Below, piece after piece: positions 14,598-22,351 of a stretch of 27,628 bases of DNA. The notes under the pieces are model-generated. The model did no database searches and had not been told where the DNA came from. It saw only the letters and a program-made list of their open reading frames with translations. This stretch comes from Gemmatimonadota bacterium (GTDB lineage Bacteria; Latescibacterota; UBA2968): NCBI GenBank assembly GCA_002714465.1, contig PAXL01000072.1, forward strand, positions 1 through 27,628, written 5' to 3'. Each line of letters starts with the position of its first letter. Within the stretch, counting starts at the first letter, position 1. A program made the position numbers and the translations under genes.

Positions 14598-15998
14598 ATG
14601 ACATACGATTACGATGTTGTAATCATTGGCGGCGGATCAGCCGGCTACGCAGCTGCACGAACAGCAACTGAGCTCGGCGCGAGCGTAGCGATTGTAGACA
14701 AGGGTCCGCTTGGGGGTCTCTGCATCCTGAAAGGCTGTATGCCCTCGAAGACGCTGCTAAGGTCATCAGACTTGATGTCGCTAATGAAACGAGCCTCAGA
14801 ATTCGGGTTACGGGCGACAGATCTGGGCGCAGACATGGGTGCAATCAACGACCGGAAACGTCGTCTTATAAGGGAATTTGCAGACTACCGCGCCGACCAG
14901 CTAAGGAACCCCAAATACAACCTGATCGAAGGGACTGCAGAATTCGTCGATGAGCATCGGATCAAGGTCGGCAAAAAGACCATCGAATCCAAAGCATTCA
15001 TCGTCACAACCGGCTCTAAACAAGCTAGGATCCCGGTCCCGGGTCTCGAAGAGACCGGCTATCTTACGAGCGACGACCTGTTGGACAGCCGTGAGATATA
15101 CGAGTCGATGATCGTGCTGGGTGGTGGCCCTGTTGCCACGGAACTGGGACAGTTTTACTGTCGTCTCGGCTCTAGAACCACACTGATACAACGAAGCGCC
15201 CACATCCTCAGTTCATCAGACGACGATATAGCTCGGCCCGTCGAGGCACAGCTCCGAGAAGACGGAATGGAGGTCTACACCGGAACGCAAATTACTGATG
15301 TCAACGGCACGGAGAGCGGCGTCACAGTAACCTTCGATCACGAGGGTCAAAGCAAGTCGGCGACTGCAGCCTTCCTGTTCAACGCCCTGGGCCGCGAGCC
15401 AGCAATCGAAGCACTTCGCCTTCAGAACGCGGGCGTAGAACTGACAGGAAAACGAATAAAAACGGACGCGGGAATGCGAACGAACGTCCCCCACATATTT
15501 GCTGCAGGAGACGTTGTCGGGATGCACGAGATAGTGCATATCGCGATCCAGCAGGGCGAGGTCGCTGGGCATAACGCCGTCACGAGTGAGAACAAACTCG
15601 AGGTCGACTATCGACTAAAGGCGGAGGTCACCTTTACTGACCCACAAGTCGCGACCGTCGGCGTATGCGAGAAGGAATGCCATTTGAGCGGACGACCGTA
15701 TCTCGTCGAAACCTATCCCTTCGACGATCACGGCAAGTCGATGGTCATGGGCGAGCTGCGCGGGTTCGTAAAGCTGCTGTGTGACCCAGACACCGGCGAG
15801 GTGTTGGGTGGTCAGATCGTCGGCCCCGATGCCTCAGAGCTTATCCACGAAATCATCGCAGTTATGTATTTCCACGGAACGGTTTTCGACATCGCAAAGA
15901 TCCCCCACTACCATCCAACGCTGGCAGAAATCATCACTTATCCGGCAGAGGGCTTGGCTGAACAGATAGAATCAAACAAGGCAGGCAACGCAACGTAA
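14598..15998 (+). CDS. Dihydrolipoamide dehydrogenase-like pyridine nucleotide-disulfide oxidoreductase
   Basis: A 466-residue class I flavoprotein disulfide reductase. It has the FAD-binding YDVVIIGGGSAGYAAARTA, the redox-active disulfide in GGLCILKGCMPSKTLLR (Cys42 and Cys47), a second dinucleotide fold IVLGGGPVATELGQFYCRLG for NAD(P), PHIFAAGDVVG for the FAD ribityl chain, and the C-terminal His-Glu pair HYHPTLAEIITYPAEGL (His439, Glu444), so all catalytic parts are present. Dihydrolipoamide dehydrogenase serves 2-oxoacid dehydrogenase complexes, but no E1 or E2 gene is nearby and the CILKGC spacing residues differ from the usual CLNVGC. A mercuric-reductase-like or other role is therefore possible. 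It is the only plus-strand gene in this stretch, divergent from MATE and convergent with the MFS gene. Confidence 0.88.
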   Translation: MTYDYDVVIIGGGSAGYAAARTATELGASVAIVDKGPLGGLCILKGCMPSKTLLRSSDLMSLMKRASEFGLRATDLGADMGAINDRKRRLIREFADYRADQLRNPKYNLIEGTAEFVDEHRIKVGKKTIESKAFIVTTGSKQARIPVPGLEETGYLTSDDLLDSREIYESMIVLGGGPVATELGQFYCRLGSRTTLIQRSAHILSSSDDDIARPVEAQLREDGMEVYTGTQITDVNGTESGVTVTFDHEGQSKSATAAFLFNALGREPAIEALRLQNAGVELTGKRIKTDAGMRTNVPHIFAAGDVVGMHEIVHIAIQQGEVAGHNAVTSENKLEVDYRLKAEVTFTDPQVATVGVCEKECHLSGRPYLVETYPFDDHGKSMVMGELRGFVKLLCDPDTGEVLGGQIVGPDASELIHEIIAVMYFHGTVFDIAKIPHYHPTLAEIITYPAEGLAEQIESNKAGNAT

Positions 15999-16248
15999 AT
16001 CCCTCGCTTGCACTCTGTACCCCGCTTCTTTCTGCGCCGACTTGAGCTTTCTCGACATCCACACCGCCAGCGACACGATGAACATATTCTGATACGAGAT
16101 CAGCGCAACCAACCGCCCAGCACGGGAAGCACGCCTCACGGACACACGGTTGCATTAGTGAAGCTCGTATACGTCGGCCAACGATCCTCAACGCGCTCAG
16201 CAATCGCCGCGGTTTCTCAAGTTCCTGATTCTCTCAACGGATGTCGCG

Positions 16249-17568
16249 TTACTTTCCGGGGGAATGCGAAATGCGGCTCGCCAGGACAACGGCGGGGGGA
16301 ACGAACAGCAGAGATACGAGAAACATGTAGTGATAGGTCATCCACCCCGCAAGTACACCACCCAGAATCGGCATCAAACCTTGGGGGACACCCATCGTGT
16401 TCATAAAGCTAGTATAGGTGGGTCGTCGGTCAGACGGTGACAGATCTAGCACGAGCGCCATCCTGCCAGTGAACATGCCGCTCGTGGCGAATCCGTTGAA
16501 TAGGAAAGTCATGCAAAAGTAGAGAACCTGTGTGCTCAGGCTAAAATCTACTCCAAGGAAGCCGAGGGGACGCACCGGGATATCCTCGATGAGGGGAGTC
16601 GTAACCGGTATCAGAATCGACAGCCCGAGCATGTAGGTTCCCGCCATCAGAAGCTCTCGATTCCCCCAGCGATCGCTTACCCACGCCCAGAGGGCGTTCG
16701 ACAGGATCGATGCAAACTGTGAGACCGACACGAACAACCCAACATACACGACGCTCATTTGAAGATCGCTGAGTGCATACGGGACGTAGAATGACGTTCC
16801 CATCATGGCCGTTGCCCAGACATACCGCAGGATGAACAGACGCCTGTAATCCAGATCCTCCCTCAGTAGCAGGAATCCGCTCTTCAGATAAGCACGGATC
16901 GGCTCGCGCCCTTTTCGGACCTCCTCGATCGGCTCCCGAATCAAACCGAACACGAGGATTGCAGCAGCCGTAATCACCGCCGAGATCAGAAACAGTACTG
17001 CATAGCTGCGAGGGAATCCCAGACCGCTACGATCACTGAGGACAAACGAGATCAGCCCCCCACTTACCACTGCCAGTCCCCCACCGAACAAACGACGCAG
17101 CGCGAACACGCGTCCACGTCCACCTTCTGGTACTGTTTTCCCGATCACGTCCATCCAAGGAACGTTCGTCACCCCCATCAGGGACGTCGTCACGGAATAC
17201 ATCAACAGGAATACCACAAGTACGACGGTGGGGTTCTCGCCCGCGAGTGACCAGGTCGCTGCCGCAACGCCAACCCAGACAACTGCTCGAAGCAGGCCGA
17301 CCCATATGAAGAGCGGCTTTTTCTCTTCCCGCTCCTCAATGATCCGTGATATGAAGATCTGTGGCCATGACCAGCCGACCCGGATCAAACTGCGTGAAAG
17401 CCCAACATACAGACTTGATCCGGTCAACGTCTGTATGAACGCCGGAATAACGGTCTCCGAGCTTGCGAAGGACATGGCGAACTGCATCAATCCCCCGTTG
17501 AGGATGATGAGTCTGCTGTTCCTCCTCTCTTCTGATCTATCCTGTTCGGTCTTTTCGGTGATAAGCAA
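16249..17568 (-). CDS. Major facilitator superfamily transporter
   Basis: A 439-residue protein with about 12 predicted spans. Residues 20-60 (LIILNGGLMQFAMSFASSETVIPAF) form the first span; RLFGGGLAVVSGGLISFVL, AVLFLISAVITAAAILVFGLI and the long central loop (EPIEEVRKGREPIRAYLKSG) separate two six-helix halves; the second half contains LWAWVSDRWGNRELLMAGTYMLGLSI, the MFS D-R-G-R-type loop, and ILGGVLAGWMTYHYMFLVSLLFV. No substrate-specific signature is seen. The start is TTG at 17568 without a clear Shine-Dalgarno; an upstream segment MLITEKTEQDRSEERRNSR is hydrophilic and plausible as a cytoplasmic N-terminus. It follows the transpeptidase gene by 121 bases on the same strand, so it might export or import related compounds. 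Confidence 0.85.
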   Translation of the reverse strand: MLITEKTEQDRSEERRNSRLIILNGGLMQFAMSFASSETVIPAFIQTLTGSSLYVGLSRSLIRVGWSWPQIFISRIIEEREEKKPLFIWVGLLRAVVWVGVAAATWSLAGENPTVVLVVFLLMYSVTTSLMGVTNVPWMDVIGKTVPEGGRGRVFALRRLFGGGLAVVSGGLISFVLSDRSGLGFPRSYAVLFLISAVITAAAILVFGLIREPIEEVRKGREPIRAYLKSGFLLLREDLDYRRLFILRYVWATAMMGTSFYVPYALSDLQMSVVYVGLFVSVSQFASILSNALWAWVSDRWGNRELLMAGTYMLGLSILIPVTTPLIEDIPVRPLGFLGVDFSLSTQVLYFCMTFLFNGFATSGMFTGRMALVLDLSPSDRRPTYTSFMNTMGVPQGLMPILGGVLAGWMTYHYMFLVSLLFVPPAVVLASRISHSPGK

Positions 17569-17620
17569 AACCCAAGAGCGTAGAGTCCAAAAATTGTAAA
17601 AGGCGTCCTAGGGCCGTGCT

Positions 17621-17636
17621 CTGAACCGAAGCTCAG
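17621..17636 (-). terminator. UUCG-tetraloop hairpin between the transpeptidase and MFS genes
   Basis: On the minus strand CTGAGC-TTCG-GTTCAG forms a 6-pair stem (one G-U) closed by a C(UUCG)G loop, an exceptionally stable RNA tetraloop. It is followed 25 bases later by ACGCCTTTTACAATTTTT. It may be part of a terminator or processing site after the transpeptidase gene (stop at 17690). Confidence 0.35.
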
Positions 17637-17689
17637 GCGTATCCTAGAACCTTGAACACCAGTTGCTTTGTTGAAACGCCTCTGCTTTC

Positions 17690-19318
17690 CTATATCCCAA
17701 TGACGTACCCGTCACGTCGAGGATCAGCTCCTCCCATAAAGGAGCCGGACTCAGGGTCCACCGTGATGCCCTGCGCACCGCCCACAATCGGCGAGATGGG
17801 TGGTAGCACATCCAGCTCGTGTCCCTTCGCCATCAGACTGACGCGAACATCCTCTGGCACACCTGACTCGATACGGATCTGCTTGCCTGGCTCACCAAAC
17901 CTGAATCTGGGCGCTTCGATGGCTGCCTGGATGTTCATCCCATAGGTCAGGAAGTTGGTCATGAACTGTGTGGTCGTTTGCTGGATCCCCCAGCTACCCG
18001 GAGTGCCGAGCGCCGACACAAGTCCGCCCTCCCGCCAGATCTGACACGGCGAAAGGCACTGATCGATCTTCTTGTGCGGCGCGATGCAATTCGGGCTGTC
18101 GGGAACGGTGTCCGCCCACTTGATGAAATTGTTGATGAACATCCCGGTCCTTCCGAGTGCAACGCCAGAGCCGTATCCCGACCCAAGGCTCTGTGTAATC
18201 GCAACTGCGTTGCCCTCCGCGTCTACGGCATCGAAGTGCGTCGTGCACTCGTTGATCCAGTCATCCGCCGAACCAGCTCCGACGGCCCCGACCACCGGTG
18301 CAGCAGGGAAGTACTCGCCCCCTGTAATCGCAGCCTGACCACTGACCAACGATCGACGCCTAGCGGCATACGACTTCGAAAGAAGCGCCTCGATCGGCAT
18401 TTTTTCAGCGGCCGCGTAGGCGACGCGGTCTGCATTAGACAGTTTCAGGGATTCGATAAGAAGATGAAGTGTCTCAACCGAGAGATGTCCCATCTCTACC
18501 AGATCGTCGTTCTCAAGCATGTTGAGCGTTTGTAGAATCTGGAAACCGGCGCTCGGCGGAGGTGGTGTGTAAACATCGAAGCCGTGATAATTTGTCGTGA
18601 TAGGATCGACCCAGTCCGCTTTGAAGTCAGCGAGATCCCGGAGGGAAAGAATGCCTCCTTCCTCCTCGATGAACGCGACCATTTCCTGCGCCAAATCACC
18701 CGTATAGAATGTTTCCTTTCCCCCCTCCACAACGCGCCTAAACGAGTGCGCCAGCTTGTCCTGAACGACGATGTCTCCCGGATGAGGTGCTCGCCCGCCG
18801 GGAGCAATGATCTCCATGCCCGTCGGACGGAGTCGCTCAACGGCACCATGAGTGTGGATATGGTTCTTGACAGTGAAGGCAAACCCCTTTTCGGCCAACT
18901 CGATGGCAGGCCCGAACACAGTCGCCCGATCCATCGTTCCGTACGTCTCGAGCAGAGTCAGCCAACCGCCACACGCTCCGGGAACCAGCGGTGACATGAT
19001 CCCCCCCTCCAGCAGACTTGGATCCGTGTAGAGATTCGGTGTCGCTGCGTGGGGTGTTCGGCCACAGTAATCGAGTACACGTATCCGTTTGTCCTTGTTC
19101 GCGTACACGAGCGCGTAGCCAACACCAGCGATCCCCGACATGTAGGGCTCGACCACATTCAGAGCAGCAGCCGTCGCCACGATCGCGTCTACAGCGTTGC
19201 CCCCTTGCAGAAACATCCGGGCACCCGCAAGACTTGCCAGAGGATGTCCGCTAGCCACCATGCCACGAGTCCCCGTGACCGTCGATCGATGTGTCATTCC
19301 TTCAGTCGAAAACGCCAT
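17690..19318 (-). CDS. ggt: Gamma-glutamyltranspeptidase-family hydrolase (Ntn type), cytoplasmic
   Basis: A 542-residue Ntn-hydrolase precursor that should cleave itself before the catalytic Thr in NECTTHFDAVDAEGNAVA (first Thr of TTH, about residue 359), giving chains of about 358 and 184 residues. Further family features: GMVASGHPLASLAGARMFLQGGNAVDA, EPYMSGIAGVGYALVY, TPPPPSAGFQILQTLNMLE, GSGYGSGVALGRTGMFINNF and PPISPIVGGAQGITVDPESG. Two differences from classical GGT stand out: the LDFRE Arg that binds the glutamyl carboxylate reads LDYCGRTP here, and GSSPGGS reads GTPGSWG. There is no signal peptide. It may therefore be an amidohydrolase of the oxamate-amidohydrolase/GGT-like kind rather than a true glutathione enzyme. 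The ATG at 19318 has GGAGG 8 bases upstream. A strong terminator lies just before it. Confidence 0.88.
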   Translation of the reverse strand: MAFSTEGMTHRSTVTGTRGMVASGHPLASLAGARMFLQGGNAVDAIVATAAALNVVEPYMSGIAGVGYALVYANKDKRIRVLDYCGRTPHAATPNLYTDPSLLEGGIMSPLVPGACGGWLTLLETYGTMDRATVFGPAIELAEKGFAFTVKNHIHTHGAVERLRPTGMEIIAPGGRAPHPGDIVVQDKLAHSFRRVVEGGKETFYTGDLAQEMVAFIEEEGGILSLRDLADFKADWVDPITTNYHGFDVYTPPPPSAGFQILQTLNMLENDDLVEMGHLSVETLHLLIESLKLSNADRVAYAAAEKMPIEALLSKSYAARRRSLVSGQAAITGGEYFPAAPVVGAVGAGSADDWINECTTHFDAVDAEGNAVAITQSLGSGYGSGVALGRTGMFINNFIKWADTVPDSPNCIAPHKKIDQCLSPCQIWREGGLVSALGTPGSWGIQQTTTQFMTNFLTYGMNIQAAIEAPRFRFGEPGKQIRIESGVPEDVRVSLMAKGHELDVLPPISPIVGGAQGITVDPESGSFMGGADPRRDGYVIGI

Positions 19319-19336
19319 CTCTGGACCTCCGCCTAC

Positions 19337-19380
19337 AAAAACGGCCTCCGTCTTGACGCGCCGCGTCGGTCGGGAGGCCG
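19337..19380 (-). terminator. Strong intrinsic terminator, 18 bases upstream of the ggt start codon
   Basis: On the minus strand CGGCCTCC (19380-19373) pairs perfectly with GGAGGCCG (19349-19342), an inner GACGC/GCGTC stem fills the loop, and TTTTT (19341-19337) follows directly. This is a textbook Rho-independent terminator for the upstream cyclic-nucleotide-binding gene. The ggt Shine-Dalgarno starts only a few bases past the T-run, so there is no room for a ggt promoter behind it; any ggt transcript must cross the hairpin, which could serve as an attenuator. Confidence 0.8.
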
Positions 19381-19383
19381 AAG

Positions 19384-19405
19384 TTCGCCTTACATTCGCC
19401 TTACA
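19384..19405. repeat. Perfect 11-base tandem duplication
   Basis: TTCGCCTTACA occurs twice head to tail (19384-19394 and 19395-19405) between the stop of the cyclic-nucleotide-binding gene (19414) and the terminator hairpin. It looks like a slippage duplication; with the hairpin it makes up the whole spacer. Confidence 0.85.
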
Positions 19406-19413
19406 AGGGAAGC

Positions 19414-19953
19414 CTACTCTTTAGGAAACAGCTCCGAGAGAAGAGGATCGTCTGGCTGCAGTTCCTCAAACCGCTGCCGTAAGCGATCGACCGTTGTCCT
19501 GAGATCCCCCATCTCCTGGTTCACGTCATACAGACGCGTGTAGAGCAGCTTGATCAGGTTCGCGAGGACGTGGTTCCCCATCTGGGGATCCTCTTCAAGC
19601 ATTTCGTCGAGGGACTCGGCCTCAAGAACCATAATGTCAGACGTGTCCTCTACGATAACTCGTGTCGACCGGACCTGTCCGGTAAACACCCCCATCTCGC
19701 CGAGAACTCGCACAGGCATCAGGTAGTCCAGCAGGTCACCTGACGCTGACTCCAGCCTCAGTCGGCCAGCCAGAAGAACGATGAGACGCTCGTCGACCGC
19801 CCTAGGCTCGCTCAGAACGGTCCCAGGGTTCACGGTCTCCCGCTTCCCCGCCTCGATGAGCGCCTGAACCTGCGTATAATCAAGATCCTCGAACAGAGGG
19901 ATGTCGAGGAGTTTCTGTACCAGCTTTACGTCGTCGGACAAGTCGTGCCTCAT
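19414..19953 (-). CDS. Stand-alone cyclic nucleotide-binding domain protein
   Basis: A 179-residue protein. Residues about 15-130 form one cNMP-binding beta-barrel of the CAP/PKA type: LLDIPLFEDLDYTQVQALIEAG, EPRAVDERLIVLLAGRLRLES, and the phosphate-binding cassette LGEMGVFTGQVRSTRVIVEDTSDIMVLEA with the Gly-Glu and Arg expected for ligand contact. The C-terminal 40 residues (LYDVNQEMGDLRTTVDRLRQRFEELQ) look like a coiled coil and contain no helix-turn-helix, so it is probably not a transcription factor of CRP type but a sensor that works by dimerising or binding a partner. The ATG at 19953 has no clear Shine-Dalgarno. It is divergent from the M20 deacylase gene and followed by a terminator and ggt. 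Confidence 0.85.
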   Translation of the reverse strand: MRHDLSDDVKLVQKLLDIPLFEDLDYTQVQALIEAGKRETVNPGTVLSEPRAVDERLIVLLAGRLRLESASGDLLDYLMPVRVLGEMGVFTGQVRSTRVIVEDTSDIMVLEAESLDEMLEEDPQMGNHVLANLIKLLYTRLYDVNQEMGDLRTTVDRLRQRFEELQPDDPLLSELFPKE

Positions 19954-20038
19954 TCAAAATCGTCAGACACTTTGCGTGCGAGCACAAGAAAAGCTTCACC
20001 CTCGCGAAAGTCAAGCCGAGCCCCTCCACGTGGTGGAA

Positions 20039-20067
20039 TTGACCCTGAATATGAGGTGACCTATATT
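20039..20067 (+). promoter_or_regulatory. Candidate sigma70-type promoter for the M20 deacylase gene
   Basis: TTGACC (20039-20044) and TATATT (20062-20067) are separated by 17 bases; both match 5 of 6 consensus positions. Transcription would start near 20074, 28 bases before the ATG at 20102, leaving room for its GGGAG ribosome site. The 8-base palindrome CCACGTGG (20026-20033) lies just upstream of the -35 and could be an operator. Confidence 0.6.
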
Positions 20068-20101
20068 GGCGCCCCACAACAAAACCGCCGGGAGAGATGG
20101 G

Positions 20102-21220
20102 ATGAATGTCGTCGACCTGACAGCCGAATTCGTCAGCTACAACACCGTCAGCAACCTGAGCAACGCCAGGTGCTGCACCGCTATGGCGCGGAGAATGAAG
20201 CAGGCCGGACTCAAGATCGAGCGGCTCGAGTATACTGACCCAAGGGGGGTCAAGAAGGTCTGCCTGGTCGGAAAAAAGGGGACGGGTAAAGGCGGGCTTG
20301 CGCTGATGGGCCACAACGATGTGGTCCCCGCTGAAGGCTGGGCGTGGGACCCTTTTAAATTGACAAAGAAGAAGGGGCTACTTTACGGCAGAGGCAGCGC
20401 GGACATGAAAGGATCTGTAGCCTGCATGATCGCCACGGCAGAACGCTTCGCGGAACGCGACCTCAAGCAGCCGATCTTCGTCGTGGTTACGGCCGACGAA
20501 GAGATCAACTGCGCGGGCGCAGACTGGGTTTACAAGCACTCGAAAAGCCTCAAGGGATGCAAATATGGCATTATCGGTGAGCCGACAATGCTCGACGTCG
20601 TCTACGCGCATAAGGGATCGTTCAAGGTCGACGCGCAGGCAAAAGGACTCGCGACTCACAGCAGCACGGGCAAAGGAACGAACGCCAACCACCTGATGAT
20701 CCCGTTTCTGAACGACATCCTGACACTCGGAAACAAGCTCAAGAATGATCGGCGGTATACAGACGATACCTTCACTCCACCCTACTCACCGTTCAACATT
20801 GTCTGGACCGACGGGAACACGGCATCGAACATCACGGCAGAGCGGAGTGCAGCGCTCGTGAACACACGGCCGATCCCAGGTCACGACTGGGAGCCTATCA
20901 AGAAGCAGATCCGGACGCTCGCTAAGAAGCACGGCGTGAAGGCCACGATCACCGACAGTCTCATCCCGCTCAACACGCCGATCGAGTCACGCATCGTTCG
21001 GGAAGCGCTGTCCGTGACCGGCAAGCGGAAGGCGAAGACAGTCTCCTACGGTACGGACGGAATGATTTTCGGAAAATCCATGGAGTTGGTTGTCCTCGGC
21101 CCCGGCGACATCAGGCAGGCCCACACAATCGACGAGTGGGTGGATCCGGATCAACTCAAGAAGGGCGTCGACGTGTTTGCTCAGATGGTCTCGCGGTTCT
21201 GTATCGAAGACCCGGCGTAG
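20102..21220 (+). CDS. M20-family metallopeptidase, acetylornithine deacetylase/ArgE-DapE type
   Basis: A 372-residue di-zinc amidohydrolase. The metal and catalytic residues expected for M20 are present: HND (His71, Asp73) in LMGHNDVVPAEGWAWDPF, Asp101 in YGRGSADMKGS, the catalytic Glu133-Glu134 in TADEEINCAG, Glu160 in GIIGEPT, and a C-terminal His in GPGDIRQAHTIDEWV. AHKGSFKVDAQAKGLATHSS matches the dimerisation-domain motif of ArgE-like enzymes. It probably deacylates an N-acyl amino acid such as N-acetylornithine, but arg genes are absent and DapE or carboxypeptidase-like specificity cannot be excluded. The ATG at 20102 is chosen over a TTG at 20066 because the TTG falls inside the -10 box of a good promoter and GGGAG precedes the ATG. 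Confidence 0.88.
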   Translation: MNVVDLTAEFVSYNTVSNLSNARCCTAMARRMKQAGLKIERLEYTDPRGVKKVCLVGKKGTGKGGLALMGHNDVVPAEGWAWDPFKLTKKKGLLYGRGSADMKGSVACMIATAERFAERDLKQPIFVVVTADEEINCAGADWVYKHSKSLKGCKYGIIGEPTMLDVVYAHKGSFKVDAQAKGLATHSSTGKGTNANHLMIPFLNDILTLGNKLKNDRRYTDDTFTPPYSPFNIVWTDGNTASNITAERSAALVNTRPIPGHDWEPIKKQIRTLAKKHGVKATITDSLIPLNTPIESRIVREALSVTGKRKAKTVSYGTDGMIFGKSMELVVLGPGDIRQAHTIDEWVDPDQLKKGVDVFAQMVSRFCIEDPA

Positions 21221-21283
21221 CCCTCTCTCCACCCTGAGCATAATAGCGCGTCTGTACCGTGCTAGGACGAGTCAGGCGAGCGG

Positions 21284-21329
21284 GGCAGCAGGAGAACACA
21301 CCAGCACCCAACTCCAAGACTGCCTTTTT
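21284..21329 (+). terminator. Possible intrinsic terminator after the M20 deacylase gene
   Basis: GGCAG (21284-21288) pairs with CTGCC (21320-21324), with an inner GGAG/CTCC pair, and is followed by TTTTT (21325-21329). The loop is long (17 bases) and the stem interrupted, so strength is uncertain. It overlaps the stop codon of the convergent GarR-like gene. Confidence 0.4.
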
Positions 21330-22224
21330 ATACACCCAGCTTGACGTTTGTGAGCTTTTGAATGGCTTTGCTAACGGCTGAGAAGTCGTCGGCACCGTGT
21401 CCGAGAGTGCTCGCGGCGGCATACATTTGATACACGGCGGCAGTGATCGGGACCGGAATATCAAGTGATTTTCCCAAATCTACGCCGATTCCGATGTCTT
21501 TCTTCATCAGATCAAGCATGAAGCCAGGTGCGAACTGATCCTTGAGCAGAAAGTCGTTCGCCCGGATCTGAAACAGAGTCGAGTTACCCGAGCTGACACC
21601 GATAACAGCGCTCATGGCTTCGGGATCTGCGCCTGCTTTCAAACCCAGCGTCAGTCCTTCGGCAATCATCGCCATATTCGCACCCCCGATCATCTGATTC
21701 ACGATCTTGACCGTCTGCCCGACCCCCACATCACCGACATGGAAGATGTTGTCGGGGTTGCCCATGGCTTCGAAGATGCCCTGGCAGCGTTCGAAACCCT
21801 CCTTTGAACCGCCAGCGATGATTGTGAGTGTTCCGGCGATCGCACCGGTGTCTCCTCCGCTGACGGGGGCGTCCATCACGTGCACGCCCTTATCGCTCGC
21901 CCGGTCCGCAACCTCTCGAATCGTAAGCGGCGATATAGTGGACATGTCTACGATCAGGTTTCCCTCGCTTGCCCCCTCAAGGACACCTTGATCACCCAAG
22001 ATCACCTCTCGCACGTGCGGATCCGCTGTCACGCAGGTGGCAATGATGTCGACCGCTTCAGCAACTTCTCGGCTAGAACCAACGGACTGACCACCCGCAG
22101 CGGTCACTTCATCGACGACCTCCTGCCGCCTCGCGTAGAACGTAAGGTCATATCCAGCCTTGATAATATTTAGCGCCATGGGCTTTCCCATGATGCCGAG
22201 CCCTACAAAACCGATCTTCTCCAT
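21328..22224 (-). CDS. garR: 3-hydroxyacid dehydrogenase, tartronate semialdehyde reductase (GarR/GlxR)-like
   Basis: A 298-residue NAD(P)-dependent beta-hydroxyacid dehydrogenase. The N-terminal Rossmann motif is GFVGLGIMGKPMALNIIKAG (5-24), followed by VDMSTISP (92-99), the substrate-binding DAPVSGGDTGAIAGTLTIIAGG (118-139) and the catalytic Lys173 in VGVGQTVKIVNQMIGGANM. FMLDLMKKDIGIGVDLGKS matches the second-domain motif of 2-hydroxy-3-oxopropionate reductases, which convert tartronate semialdehyde to D-glycerate; 3-hydroxyisobutyrate dehydrogenase is the main alternative. The ATG at 22224 has AGGAGA 5 bases upstream. It is divergent from the sugar kinase gene, with about 127 bases of shared control region, and convergent with the M20 gene, so it fits a sugar-acid pathway. 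Confidence 0.88.
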   Translation of the reverse strand: MEKIGFVGLGIMGKPMALNIIKAGYDLTFYARRQEVVDEVTAAGGQSVGSSREVAEAVDIIATCVTADPHVREVILGDQGVLEGASEGNLIVDMSTISPLTIREVADRASDKGVHVMDAPVSGGDTGAIAGTLTIIAGGSKEGFERCQGIFEAMGNPDNIFHVGDVGVGQTVKIVNQMIGGANMAMIAEGLTLGLKAGADPEAMSAVIGVSSGNSTLFQIRANDFLLKDQFAPGFMLDLMKKDIGIGVDLGKSLDIPVPITAAVYQMYAAASTLGHGADDFSAVSKAIQKLTNVKLGV

Positions 22225-22316
22225 CTTTATCTCCTCTTTAGTTTAGTTGGTGATCCAGCTAGCGCGAATGGCCTTGAGAGCTTCTGCTGAGCAACCGCAA
22301 CTCGAAGCATTCGTGA

Positions 22317-22345
22317 TTTCACCTTACCCAGAACCGTGTTATGCT
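22317..22345 (+). promoter_or_regulatory. Candidate promoter giving a leaderless kinase mRNA
   Basis: TTTCAC (22317-22322) and TATGCT (22340-22345) are separated by 17 bases. A start 7 bases after the -10 would fall on the A of the ATG at 22352, so the message could be leaderless. This fits the absence of any Shine-Dalgarno before that ATG. Both hexamers are only partial matches. Confidence 0.3.
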
Positions 22346-22351
22346 GTCTCC

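Noticed and set aside
15934..16203. Minus-strand open frame in the flavoprotein/MFS spacer (89 codons)
   Set aside because: Half overlaps the conserved end of the flavoprotein gene and the product looks random. I see no definite feature in the 250-base convergent spacer 15999-16248.
17978..18535. Plus-strand open frame opposite ggt (185 codons)
   Set aside because: Fully inside the conserved transpeptidase gene on the other strand and without recognisable features.
20066..20101. TTG at 20066 as start of the M20 gene
   Set aside because: It lies inside the -10 box of a strong promoter candidate, adds 12 residues without homology, and the ATG at 20102 has GGGAG upstream.
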